64,000 bases of DNA from Reticulascus tulasneorum (Eukaryota > Ascomycota > Sordariomycetes > Glomerellales > Reticulascaceae). The DNA lies in NCBI GenBank assembly GCA_001557505.1, contig LSAX01000003.1:3782001-3846000 (forward strand). The letters are read 5' to 3'. Below the pieces are notes generated by a model. It was given only the letters and a program-made list of their open reading frames with translations, ran no database searches and had not been told where the DNA came from. The translations under genes and the position numbers were made by a program. Positions within the stretch are counted from its first letter, which is position 1. The number at the start of each line of letters is the position of its first letter. Of this stretch, positions 33,667 through 44,717 are shown piece after piece.

Positions 33667-36150
33667 ATGGATTCGTTCAACTCGAAACCTCCCAGCCGCG
33701 CCCGGCAGAAACGAGGTCAAGTTGCACGGGCTTGGTATGTGATATGATATGCAGCCACTCAGTACTTCCGCTTGGCACAATCTCCCCGGAAGAGTCGCAT
33801 TTACTCTTGGTCTTGGGCATGTGACGACTGCTGATTCTTCCGCGTGGAAGATTGGTTTACAGTGCTGAATATGGAACAGACGTGGCTAACGTTGGAGGTC
33901 TCTAGTGAATGGTGTCGGGTGTACCGCATCAAATGCGATAGCAATTATCCATGTCTTAACTGCCAGCGCAGAGGCGGGCTGTGCAGCAATAACGCCAATA
34001 GCGCTGATGAAGTGAGGACCCTTCCAAGTGCCTTCCGGGAGATAGAGCAGCTCAAACTGCGCGTTCGGGAGCTCGAGGATGAACTAGAAAAGGAGCGCAC
34101 TACTCATGAGAAGAAAATTGCTGAGGCCGAAGGTGTCCGGTACCAATTGCCAAACTCGCCCAGCCTATCTTCACTGCCGACTTCCAGCATCGCTGCCTCT
34201 CTGGATTCCCAGACGATGGAAAGTCGAGAATTTGCCACGAAGCATTGGGAGGGTATCTACACAAGCACAGCTCGATCGACGCTCAAAAAGACTTGGTATG
34301 GCCCATCGTCCTTATATTATTTCATTGGCCGCATCAACAGCTTTCTGGGTTTGATCTTGCAACAGAAGCTGCCAGATGATCACATCCAGCCGAACCTGGC
34401 CAGTACGCGGTTTGATGGGCCAACAAGCTTTTCCGTTGAAGGTGATGAAGGAGGCGGCTCGCCAACCGCTGATCCAAGTAAGACTAAAGAGATTCTGACG
34501 CCCACACAGGAGGAGTACTTCATAGACCTCTTTTGGCAGTCTTACCACCCTTCGTTTCCAATCCTGGACGAAGTCGAGTTTAGGGATCTCTACAGAGGTC
34601 TCTGGACAAAGTCAAGAACCAAACGGAATCCATCAGCACTGATCGACATCGTTATCGCAGTCTGTATGCAGTATGGCATGGCGCGTGGACGAGGGAAAAC
34701 CATGAGAGTATTAAACGAGAAAGACCTTGAGACGAACGATGCAAGTGTGGCTGGGAGATGCCACTATCGCCGCTGCCAAATGCTCCTCGCTGCGACCGAG
34801 CTTGAAAGTCCGACCATCTCTACACTGCAGTGTCAAGTGCTCTCCGTCTTCTACCTGTGCTGTGCTTCCTTCCAAAATATGGCAGATAGTACTATGGCGA
34901 CAGCCGTTCGCACGGCCCAGATGTTGGGCATTCACCTAGAACCTCCGGACGATATACCGCAGAGGGAGCAGGAGATGCGGAAGCGGTTGTGGTGGGCGCT
35001 ATGTGTTCTTGAAACGAAGACCAGCATGAAACTGGGCCGCCCCTTTATGACCCAGATAGGCCCGACGACGTGTGGTCTTCCGGGCGATGACTACGAAATA
35101 GCATCTGTATCCGGCTCAAATTTTGCCCCCCTCGGCGAAAGTGTAACCTGGCTTAGTTGGCATCTGCAAAACACCAAGCTCGTTCTCGCAGCGCGCGGAA
35201 TTTACACTTCATTCTATGGCAAATACCAAGCTATTTTCGACGGGAGTCGTGGGGGAACAATATACGACGATCCTGAGGCTCTTGATAAATACGCCAGTTA
35301 CTGCCTGTCTCAGATAGAGGCGATGAATCATTGGCAGAACAGCGTACCGGATGTTCTGAAGACGCGACGCATCGGTTCAGGCCGTCCATTCTCGACAGAC
35401 TTCTCCTCAGTCGATATTGAGCAATTCGCATCACCGTGGATCCAGAGGCAGCGTCTGCTTCTTGAGCTGCTCTACCACAACCTATGCTCCAATATCTACC
35501 GGCCACTGATTAGGTTTGATCTTTCGAGATCTGTGCATACCGTCACATCCACACCGAGCGTGGATGCATGTGCCAGGAATTGTGCCAACCACGCCATGGC
35601 ATTGACTTTCATAATGCGCCAGGTGCTGACAACGACAGATATCCTTACGGGTTGGCACGAGGCCTTCCAGTGGCAGTGGAACTGTGCCATCTCATTAGTC
35701 GGGATCTTACTCACGCTCCCAGGGTCCGATGTGGCGCTCCAGGTCCGGAGTGCTCTCGACATGTCCATTGAAGTGTTTGAGGACTATGGTTTCAACATTG
35801 CCGCCGCAAAAAGTGCCGCCAACGTCATCCGTAGGTTGAGTGCAACAGTGGATTACCTCGGCATCCAGCAGCGAGGCGAGAATCAGCCCCCAGAGAGTCA
35901 GACCTATCAGCCAGCACCTATCTCACGGATAAGTTTCCCTGAGCAGGAGCTCGCCCCCGTGGTTCAGGACCAACAGGAAAGTGCCTACAGTCTGGCTGGG
36001 TATAGTCTTGCACAATTCGACAAGCAGACGTTGGAAACGATGCACGGCATGCTGTTCGGGTCAATGGACTTAGCGTTGACTGTCGATTCGCAAGATGAGC
36101 TCGGCACTTTTGGGTCACGCGATCTTGACAATTTCTTTCTGCTACCGTAG
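33667..36150 (+). CDS. Zn(II)2Cys6 transcription factor with fungal_trans domain, 770 aa, 2 exons
   Basis: Exon 1 is 33667-33734 and exon 2 is 33906-36150. The intron falls inside the first zinc-cluster cysteine codon. Splicing gives the perfect C23-x2-C26-x6-C33-x5-C39-x2-C42-x6-C49 motif (RACEWCRVYRIKCDSNYPC), which is strong proof of the small first exon. Starting at the ATG in 33,844 instead would destroy the cluster. A coiled coil follows at about 65-95 (IEQLKLRVRELEDELEKE). The fungal_trans middle homology region starts near residue 215 (YFIDLFWQSYHPSFPILDE) and includes RKRLWWALCVLETKTS and the GRP..DD pattern. A nuclear regulator. Its 3' end lies 217 bp from the 3' end of the MFS exporter gene; both, with the alcohol dehydrogenase, could form a small cluster. 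Confidence 0.9.
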
Positions 36151-36367
36151 AAATATAAGACAGACTTGAAATTTTCATGTCCCTGATGCACTGCGCTTTT
36201 TGAGGAGAGTCTGGGAGATATTATTGAGAAAGCTAAAACCTCTATACGCCTCGTACCCTCCATGCCAGGTCTTCTGTTTCCATCACAACATGACCGGTAC
36301 CCTCGCTATTTTGGTAATCTCATCTTTCGTAGAAGTCTGGGCATTCTATTTCGCATATTTCACCAAA

Positions 36368-38155
36368 CTAAAATGCTACCGTCCGCATGACTTCCTCGTC
36401 AAGCTTCTTTTCAAAACTAACGTGCTTTGTGCGTGTTAGAAACAAGGAGGAGACTGCATATATGATAGCGGCGGCGATTACAATCGCCCAAATCTTGCTG
36501 ATGCTTCCGACAATGACCTCGGTGGCGGCACGACGAACCTCGGGGTCTGCATTGTGAAGCACTTCGCTCTGGACCCCGGCAACAGCCGCCTGGATCTGTG
36601 CGTCCGAGTAGGAAGAACCTAGGACCTGGCGGAGTCTCGAAACCGTCTCTCTCTGAAAAATGGCGCTCGCAATGCTTAACCCGATCATCTGACTGGACCC
36701 TTGAGAGATGTTGAGGAACTGGATAAGCTCAGCCGCTCGCTTAGGTTCGACGAGCAGGCTACCAATGGAGTAGCCGGCCTGGCTGGTTGCCATACCCACG
36801 CCCAGGAGAATGCTGTATCCGATAATGTTTGTCTTTGATGTATCCAGTGTGACTGTAAACATGGCTGTGCCGCCGGCAACCATGAACAAGCCACTCGCAA
36901 AGAACCAGACCATGTGGTAGCCTAATTTTGGCATCATCCATCCACAAATTAGAATAGTGGCGACGTAGAAGATAATAAATGGTAGCAGTCGTATCGCGGC
37001 GTCCATTCCGCTCTCACCATGAGCGAACAGGTAGTAGAATGGGATGTAGTAGACCGAGACAAACAAGCCGGCACCACCACAAGCCATGATGATGTACAGC
37101 AAGACGAGTTGTGGTTCGTGCAAGAAGTCGCAAGGGAAAAGCCGGTGAGTGGCATCAGTGAACACACAAAGCCTCTGAGTGATAGCAAAGGCGGCAACAA
37201 AGACGGCAAAGAGGACGATAAGAGCAATCGAAACCCCGGAGTTCCATTCCCACGAAACACCACCAAAGAGGAGCACCACAGTGAATGTGATGTATATGCC
37301 CGAGTTGAGGGTAATGCCAAGCCAGTCGAGGCACCCAAGCTTCCCCCAAAAGGTTGAATCAACTTGCTTCGGAACCGAGGGCAACAAAAACAGGTAGATG
37401 GGGCTCATCAAGCCAAATATGACCAAGTTCAGATAGAAAGCCTTTTCGACCCGCGTCAGCCGCTTTTTTATATGGGAGATGAACCGTACAATCGGGGAAC
37501 TTGAGGATGCAGGTGTTTGGAAGGTACTCACCCAGCGCCAGGTAGCCGCACTGTCTGCTAGAAGGCCACCAATAACTGGACCAAGAACACATCCACTGCC
37601 ATAAACAAAACCAATGAGGCCGACATATAGGGGTTGTTCCCGAGGTAAGGCGAGAGTGGTGAATAGATTCAAAGTTCCAAGGTACATACCAGCACCACCT
37701 AGGCCAGCCCAGACGCGACCAACAATCATGGCACCCATATTGGGGGCCGCACCACAGAGTGCACTCGCAGCCGCAAAGTTGGATAGACAGCCGACAAAAA
37801 CCCACTTGTTGTCATAGAAGCTGAAGGCTTTGCCAAGTGGCAAGATAGCAACGGTAGAGCCGAGCGTGAAGCCTACACCGAGCCATCCCAGCTGCTTCGT
37901 GTTCTGATACGTCTCGGAGATGCCACCCTGGATATCGGCTACGATGGTGGTGTCGAGGCCGTACAGTACATTGGCAGAGAAGATGGCGACACATATCAGA
38001 AACCAGCGGATGCCGGTCACAGGTCGTTGCTGCGATGGTTCATCCTTCTCGCCGATGTCCGATTTTTGGCGATCACTGTCAAGATTCTTGCTATCCACTA
38101 GCAAGGCCTCGGGGGGGCCCTTGGACGAAAGCGGCGGGTTGGCAGTAACTTGCAT
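36368..38155 (-). CDS. MFS transporter, DHA2/TRI12-like 14-helix efflux type, 565 aa, 2 exons
   Basis: Exon 1 is 38155-37532 and exon 2 is 37441-36368 (minus). The 90-nt intron (gtgagt..aaaag) has no stop and keeps frame, so an unspliced read gives 595 residues, but splicing restores the family sequence WRWAFYLNL. After a polar N-terminus come VLYGLDTTIVADIQGGI, the DHA-type motif A region (GWLGVGFTLGSTVAILPLGK), IVGRVWAGLGGAGMYLG and FVYGSGCVLGPVIGGLLAD (antiporter motif C). HRLFPCDFL precedes the second half, again typical of the TRI12/toxin-efflux branch. It is a plasma-membrane proton-driven exporter by family; cargo unknown. It is divergent from the alcohol dehydrogenase at 39,119 and convergent with the regulator at 33,667. 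Confidence 0.9.
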   Translation of the reverse strand: MQVTANPPLSSKGPPEALLVDSKNLDSDRQKSDIGEKDEPSQQRPVTGIRWFLICVAIFSANVLYGLDTTIVADIQGGISETYQNTKQLGWLGVGFTLGSTVAILPLGKAFSFYDNKWVFVGCLSNFAAASALCGAAPNMGAMIVGRVWAGLGGAGMYLGTLNLFTTLALPREQPLYVGLIGFVYGSGCVLGPVIGGLLADSAATWRWVSTFQTPASSSSPIVRFISHIKKRLTRVEKAFYLNLVIFGLMSPIYLFLLPSVPKQVDSTFWGKLGCLDWLGITLNSGIYITFTVVLLFGGVSWEWNSGVSIALIVLFAVFVAAFAITQRLCVFTDATHRLFPCDFLHEPQLVLLYIIMACGGAGLFVSVYYIPFYYLFAHGESGMDAAIRLLPFIIFYVATILICGWMMPKLGYHMVWFFASGLFMVAGGTAMFTVTLDTSKTNIIGYSILLGVGMATSQAGYSIGSLLVEPKRAAELIQFLNISQGSSQMIGLSIASAIFQRETVSRLRQVLGSSYSDAQIQAAVAGVQSEVLHNADPEVRRAATEVIVGSISKIWAIVIAAAIIYAVSSLFLTRTKHVSFEKKLDEEVMRTVAF

Positions 38156-39118
38156 TGCGGTTGTGAGTTTTACGAATGAGCCGAGGAGTGATTGCCCAGA
38201 TGCCGGGCGTGCTGTTTTGGGTATGGATATTTATATTCTGTAGAACCGCATCTAGGGGACTGGCCATTTAACGGTGGCGCTCGCTATTTAGACATATTTC
38301 TAGGCTGGTTTCCGAGATCTGTTGCCAAGGCTGGGTCAGAAATCCTGAGAACAACTCTGGGCAATCCTGCACCGCCGACACAAATCCCTGATGGCTTGTG
38401 TTGGAATAACCCCGGAGGACGGTTGGTTAGTAGAGCTTAGTGTCCGGGGCTCCGGGGCTCGCAGTTTTGCATCGCTGACATTGCTGGGCACGATGAGCCA
38501 ATGACGCAGCAGCGATTCATTACAGTCATTCCCTCTCCCTAGAAGCAGAGCTGGCGTAGCGGTTTTGGCCAAGCACCACTTCGGCTGGGCGATAGACCAA
38601 TCCCGTCGTCCTCCTGCCGCTGAACCTCCACGCCCCATTCAAAAGGAGGTCCGGAGTTAAGTGGGGCCCTCAAAGAAGCAAAGACCACGACTCCACAGCA
38701 CATGGCATCTCAGTGTCCACATCGGGTTTAGGCCCGGCTCGTTGCAAAGTCGGAATGCCGGAGTGCCGGAGGGCTGCCGTGACCTGCTATATGGCTCCGG
38801 GCAGAGGCACTGCCAGAACCCGGAGTTTGCACATATGCACTGCCTCGGATGCATCACCATGCTAACTCCGATTCCAGAATCCTCATCCACCATGGGCTCT
38901 ACACGGCTCTCCGCCGTCTATATTAGCGACCCATGCTCCGTCGCAGTTTGGAAGTCGAATCTTGCTGCAAGGCTCAAAAACAGCTTCCAATAGCCATAAC
39001 ATCCATTTCAGAATTCTCCGTCTTGTCTCTGTTCAATCAACCTCTGCTCTAAGTCTTTAGATACGACACCGCATCTCCCTTTCATTGCCCTTCCAAACGT
39101 TAACCGGCAACAGTGACA
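38156..39118. promoter_or_regulatory. Divergent promoter between exporter and alcohol dehydrogenase
   Basis: 963 bp between the start codons of the MFS gene (minus) and the ADH gene (plus). It contains repeated CGGAG/CCGGAG words near 38,410-38,460 and 38,750-38,770, of the kind bound by Zn2Cys6 proteins. Their use is inference. No gene seen. Confidence 0.4.
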
Positions 39119-40270
39119 ATGGCTTTGCCCCCGACGTACAAGCATGCCGTTTTTAAGGCCAAAGGCCAACCTCTGATAGTCGAGGAGACTCCGATGAAGC
39201 TCCCCGACGCCGGTGAGGTGCTCGTCAAGGTTGAAGCCTGCGGCGTCTGCTATTCCGACATGTTCGCCCAAAACAACATCATGGGCGGCGGATTCCCGCT
39301 GGTGCCCGGCCACGAGATCATTGGCAGTGTGGTCGCCATTGGATCAGGAGTGAAAGCTTTCCAAGTTGGCGACCGTGTTGGTGCAGGCTGGCACGGCGGC
39401 CACGACGGCACCTGCAAAGCTTGCCGGCAAGGTTGGCATCAGATGTGCGACAATGCAGCTGTCAACGGAGAAACGAAGGTCGGAGGATGTGAGCTCTTTT
39501 CCTTCTTCCCCTGCTTTCTCCACACTAGGAACTTATTCACATAATAAATTATCTCCAGATGCCGAGTACACCATTCTCCGTGAAGAAGCAACTGCGCGGA
39601 TCCCTGCTCACGTCGACGCCGCCAAGTATGCACCCATTCTCTGCGCAGGGATGGCCGTCTTCAACTCGATCCGCCACATGAATCTGACCCCCGGCGAAAC
39701 TGTCGCGGTACAGGGCCTGGGCGGCCTCGGGCATCTGGCCGTCCAGTACGCGAACCGCATGGGCTTCCGCGTTATTGCTATCTCCCGCGGCGCGGATAAG
39801 GAGAGATTTGCCAGAGAGCTGGGTGCAAATGAGTACATCGACTCAAGCAAGGGTGATGCCGGCGAGGCGCTGATCGCGCTCGGCGGCGCCAAGCTGGTTG
39901 TGGCGACAGCACCGACCGTTGCCTCCATCAACCCTTTGCTTAAGGGTCTCGGTATTCTCGGCAAGCTCCTGGTACTAAGTGTGCCCGGCGATCTGACCAT
40001 CAGCACGGGCGTGATGCTCAGGTATGGCACGTCGGTGCAGGTATGGCCCTGTGGCCACGTCATCGACTCAGAGGAAACCATCGCTTTTACCGAACTCCAA
40101 AAGATCGACTGCATGATTGAGAAGTTCCCCCTAGATAAGGCTCAAGAAGCTTTCGGTAAAGACTTTCCCAAGCCCTGTGGCTCTTTACTTGTCATATTGC
40201 TAAGACGTATCTCCCAGATGCCATGCTCTCAGGGACCGTCCGGTTTCGTGCTGTTATCGTGATGGAATAG
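39119..40270 (+). CDS. Zinc-dependent alcohol dehydrogenase (MDR family), 339 aa, 3 exons
   Basis: Exons 39119-39488, 39559-40155 and 40218-40270 join to 1020 nt. The catalytic zinc ligands are visible: Cys44 in CGVCYSD, His65-Glu66 in PGHE, and Cys152 in ILCAGMAVF. The structural zinc lobe reads GHDGTCKACRQGWHQMC, that is three cysteines, with Asp in place of the first; this variant seems characteristic of the subgroup with GWHGGHDG. The NAD(P) fold has GLGGLGHLAVQ at about 176-186. The last exon is only 17 codons plus stop and ends in the normal MDR tail (SGTVRFRAVI). Reaction: oxidation of primary alcohols or reduction of aldehydes; the substrate is undefined. It is full length. A large TAA microsatellite begins about 60 bp downstream. 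Confidence 0.9.
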
Positions 40271-40327
40271 GATATTCTAATTTCAAATTAACATTATAAA
40301 ATAATAGGGAAGTCTATTGTTATATAT

Positions 40328-40566
<239 letters not shown>

Positions 40567-40568
40567 TA

Positions 40569-40895
40569 AGACCACGTAGAACGCCTGACGATAACGAAAC
40601 TCGATGTAACGAGTTCCTACTTGATGGTTATTGGCAGCCTTCAGAGTACGTGAAACGTGGTATAAGAAGTTAACGAATAATCTAGTAATTGTTACATGGT
40701 CACATAATCACTCCAATCTTTACTCCAATATTCCTATAAACAGCTGCTTGAATATCTTGATATTTTACGAGATATTCACTACAATATTTCCATGAATAGG
40801 TACTATTTACATGAATATCAAGATGACAAAGCGGCACTGTTTTTTTACGACTGAGTTGCTTGCCTGCCCTGCCCAAGAACTTGACTGGGAATATC
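40569..40895 (+). repeat. Dispersed repeat, copy 2
   Basis: Second member of the family at 25,606-25,967, with the same ordered blocks, including ATAAGAAGTTAACGAAT and TGAATATCTTGATATTTTAC. The part before the LTR-like block reads RPRRTPDDNET and LLDGYWQPSEYVKRGIRS before a stop, which looks like the end of a mobile-element protein. Confidence 0.55.
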
Positions 40896-41899
40896 TACCT
40901 TATCTACTCGAGTGCGGATACCCACTACGCTGTAGGCGCTACTAGATTGCTTCCTGCATGAGATTTACATACAGTACTACGTTAAAGCGAAAGAATTAAG
41001 GAACCAAGACTAGCAACATTATGCGACTACTACGGACTATATATATCTTGACCAGGTTTATTCCATTATGTGTTAAACAGTCTAATTATCCTTCAACCCC
41101 CTAACACGATTGTTTAGTACCAAAGATATACTTAGGAAATGAGGCCAAGTACCTGTTGTAATGGTATGTCTGTGTCTGTTGTTGCTGTATTTTAGATGGA
41201 TCTTAAGCTGATTCCTAGGCAACTCGGTGAATCTTTGTAATGATGAGATACAATCATAACGGAGAGCCAACTAGAGGGCAATTACTGTGTTTTCTACAAA
41301 ATAGGTCTAGACCCGATGCATCAAGCATATAAAAAATAGCGTTCACTAATGCCTGGAAACTCCATTTGAGCATGGAAAGTTATCCTAGATTAAAATTCGA
41401 CAAACGTATTAGTTATCCAACGATGTCTATCCTCGTTAATCCTTACTATGGACGGATTATCTCAGCCGCAGACCATTTCAGGGCAAGTCGCCCTCGTTCA
41501 AGGCACTTATCTTTTACATAATATCAGGCCTGTTGCGATAACGCCATTGGCGCAGTCTCAAGGGCATGACAAGGCTTCACTATGACTTCAGGTGGTATTT
41601 TTGAAACTGGCGCATCTGCTGTGTAACTGTGAAGTGCACTTTTTCGTCATATGCGCCAATCAAAATAGAGCAGTCGTAATCACATATTAAGCCTCACAGA
41701 AACTTGTTGCATTTTAACTGGAGCGGACAATCATCACGCCAGGAGCATAATAAGCCATAAATGACTCACAGTAGCTGCTCCTCCTGCTGGCATGATCCGC
41801 CCTTAAATACATGAGCCGCAATTTATCACCATTTACGGCTATCACTACATTGTCATCAAGTCAACATCTCTCCTCCTATTCACTTACCAATCATCTGAT
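40896..41899. other. Intergenic region upstream of the split BTB gene
   Basis: No gene recognised. The last 100 bases are CT-rich and contain CAATCATCTGAT just before the start codon, promoter- and leader-like. Confidence 0.4.
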
Positions 41900-41985
41900 A
41901 TGATGGGGAAAAGGGCAAAAATGAATCTTTCTGTACCAGACCACACCGAGTCAACTATCGAAGCTGATTCTCGGCCTGAATCCTC
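41900..41985 (+). pseudogene. Exon 1 of a BTB/POZ-type gene, cut from the rest by a retroelement
   Basis: The ATG at 41,900 opens 28 codons (starting MMGKRAKMNLSV) and two bases of the next codon. The last two bases, TC, are the first two of a TCGTA duplication that flanks the 21.4-kb insertion. Without the insertion the exon would be followed by GTAAGC, a consensus donor; here it is followed by GTATATAAGG. The other half of the gene starts at 63,468. The gene is therefore separated into two parts 21.5 kb apart and is very probably inactive, unless a giant intron is spliced. Confidence 0.7.
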
Positions 41986-41988
41986 GTA
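41984..41988 (+). repeat. Left target-site duplication TCGTA
   Basis: Identical five bases occur directly after the right LTR at 63,404-63,408. The duplication spans the exon 1/intron 1 boundary (TC^GTA). Confidence 0.8.
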
Positions 41989-42214
41989 TATAAGGTAGTC
42001 GGGAGGGCAGGCTCTAGCAGGAGCTTTTATAGCGTTTATAGGGTCGGGACTGGCGTCTATAACCTTAATATAACTTCTATTCTTCTGCTTACGTTATTCG
42101 ATGCCTCCTCTAAGTTCTTTTATAGCTTTAAGGTTACCGTATAATAGTTTTATAAGACGTTATCATAGATATGGCCAGCTGGTATTACTTATACCACGAA
42201 TAAGGTGTTTTATA
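41989..42214 (-). repeat. Left (3') LTR of outer element, 226 bp
   Basis: Direct repeat of 63,178-63,403. Shared unmutated words include GGCGTCTATA, AACTTCTATTCTTCTGCT and GGCCAGCTGGTAT. It has many TA in place of CA or TG; both ends read TA where TG and CA are expected. Confidence 0.92.
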
Positions 42215-42220
42215 ACTATA

Positions 42221-42232
42221 CTCCTTCTTCTC
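42221..42232 (-). promoter_or_regulatory. Candidate polypurine tract of outer element
   Basis: CTCCTTCTTCTC on the plus strand is a purine tract on the coding strand, six bases inside the 3' LTR, the place where plus-strand priming occurs in LTR elements. Confidence 0.45.
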
Positions 42233-42761
42233 TAATAAGGTTACTTTTAACCTTATTAGATAGTAAGAGATTTAGCTAGTTATTAACGTTCTTGTTAACT
42301 ATAGCTTCATATCTTTATAACCATTAGAAGTAATTATAAGTTATTACCTTAACGTCGTAACGATGTTATCTTTAACGTCTTAACGTAGTATAATTTCTTA
42401 GGCTAGAGATATTAATTATTAAAAGCTTAACAAATTATAATATACCTAGTAAACCTCGTCTTAGTAGATATCTTGACATTATGGTGATATCTTATATTAG
42501 ACTTTATAAAGCTAAAGTTAAACTTTAAGGCCTTTTTATTATAGATAAGTATAAATAATAATTATTATTTATTTTTTATTGTTAAATTATAAGTTATTAT
42601 TTATAATTAACTAAATATAATAATATTTAGTTATTAATAATAAGATATTTATTATTCTTTTTTGTTAATAAGCTAAATAGTTAGCAAGATTTTATATCTT
42701 TTACGATTTTATTAACTTTTCTTCTTTTTTTCTTTCTTTTTTTTTCTTTTTTATAATAACT

Positions 42762-42762
<1 letters not shown>

Positions 42763-42810
<48 letters not shown>

Positions 42811-42836
42811 TAATAATAATAATAATAATAATAATT
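42763..42836. repeat. (AAT)n microsatellite in the outer element
   Basis: About 70 bp of AAT repeats with one C interruption, preceded by a T/C-rich run at about 42,718-42,752. Confidence 0.9.
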
Positions 42837-43829
42837 ATAAATCCTTAAGGTTATTAAGAATTATAAGAAATCATAATTAATCGGTGATAGATACCTAAAT
42901 AATTTAAGAAACCTAATATTATACCTAAATAACTTAACAACGTCCGCTCTTACCTTTATATCTATTATATTAATAATATAATAAATAATAATTATAAAAT
43001 TAATAATTATTACTTCTATAAAAATATATTATTATCTTTAAGGTTCTTTATAAAATCTTATGATTTTTTATAATATTATGTAAACTAACTAATTTTATAA
43101 AAATAAGCCTTTATAATATAAAATATTAAGAATATACCGCCAAAAAGCATAACAACACGGAATACTTATTACTATATACTAATATTAAGATAACTTAAGA
43201 TAATTAAGAAATAAGTTTTTATAAATTTATATAATTTCACAATAGATCATTAATATTTATAATTTAAGGATTATATAGAGGTAAAATATATTAAGGTTAT
43301 ATTAATAACAGCTCTTAAGTCATAGAAAAATCATATTAAAATCGTTACCAAAAAAGGCAGAAAAAAAGGTCTCCGTAAGCTCTATAAAAAAGAACACGCC
43401 TATAAAGTTGAAGCCTAAGCTACGATTTCCAACATAAATAATAAGTTATTTTACGATTTTATATAATTTTATAAAAAATTATTAATATTTTCTAGATATT
43501 ATTAATACCTTTTATAACTTTAACAACCAGCTTAAATATATAGCTAAGATCTTCGAAGAAAATATTAAGGCCGAAAGCGAGATTTAGGTTAAGAAAATAT
43601 ATTTATTAGACCTCTAGATCGCTAAAGTAAAAAAGCACGCCGCCGCTGATCTATAAATAATCTAATAATATCTATTATTTTCGCTTAGAATCATTGATAA
43701 TCATAGAGAATTAGGGAAAATCGCTTAAGTATAAGTTTAAGATCTATAAAATATTTATAAATAAACTAAATAACCTTATTATAATACCTTATAAACTTAT
43801 ATAATATTTTATAAAATTAAATAATATTT

Positions 43830-44285
43830 TATAAGTTCGTTTATTATTCTATAAAAATACTTAATATTACCTTAGATTATAATAATTCTTTATATTAACT
43901 AAGTATAACTTAATTAATAAAACCTTTCCTTAATATCTATAAGTTCTCTAAGTCTTTATAATTTATTTACTTAATAAAAAATTCTTACTTATTCTTTAAG
44001 CTTTTATAGTTAAAGATAACCTTTACCTTATAAGATATATCTTATATAAATAGGTTATCTACCAGCTTTTTAAAGGCTAACCTAAAATAATAAAGTTTTA
44101 ATAATAATATTAGAAATATCTTATAAACTTAGATAAAATTAAACAGCCTAAGCTTATAAGCTAAGCCTAACTTCCTAACCTCTTCTATTTACTAAAAGCT
44201 AATATACTTATTAATAAGCTTTTTAGATAACCTAGGTAAATAGATATTCATAATCTTAATTAAAATCTAATTACTAATTTTAAAT
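43830..44285 (-). pseudogene. Integrase C-terminus and chromodomain of outer element (detached part)
   Basis: On the minus strand, ignoring stops, the text reads NIYLPRLSKKLINKYI, LAYKLRLFNFI and LLLKLYY, matching the segment before the chromodomain in fungal chromoviruses. Then a degraded WKGY-type block (NYKDLENL) follows. It continues the integrase that ends at 58,720, so the inner element inserted between the integrase core and the chromodomain. Point stops at Gln and Trp positions show RIP. Confidence 0.7.
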
Positions 44286-44287
44286 AA

Positions 44288-44717
44288 TAAAACTAGGTAA
44301 GGTAAAGTGAATACGTTTTGTTATAAACCTATTATAGCTAGCCTGATTAAGCTTAAATATATGTTTATATATATATTAATCATTAATCTTTTTTATATTT
44401 AGTTATTTTCATAATTTTTATTAATATGTTCGGAGGCACGTTCGTAAGTATACTTCGTGATATTGTTAAATTTATATTATTAAGTTATCTTATAAAATCA
44501 TAAGTTTATAAGTTTTTACTTTACGAAAGCCTTAATTATATTATTAGATCTACTTATCTTTAATCAAGGATAAAATACTTTCTACGCTTATATAGTTATC
44601 TAGATGGCTAAGATATTATTATTTTAGTTTGTTATATTAGGTTATATATGTTAGAGTATTTAGTAGTTATGGTGGTATAACTATAAGACGACCTGGCCTA
44701 GGTTAATTTTAATAATA
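44288..44717 (+). repeat. 5' LTR of inner element, 430 bp
   Basis: Starts TAAAACTAGGTAAGG and ends TTAATTTTAATAATA; direct repeat of 58,290-58,719. In the first 60 bases the two copies differ only by transitions. Confidence 0.92.

Noticed and set aside
33844..33905. Start of the second regulator at the ATG in 33,844
   Set aside because: That start gives a zinc cluster lacking its first cysteine; the spliced start at 33,667 restores all six cysteines.
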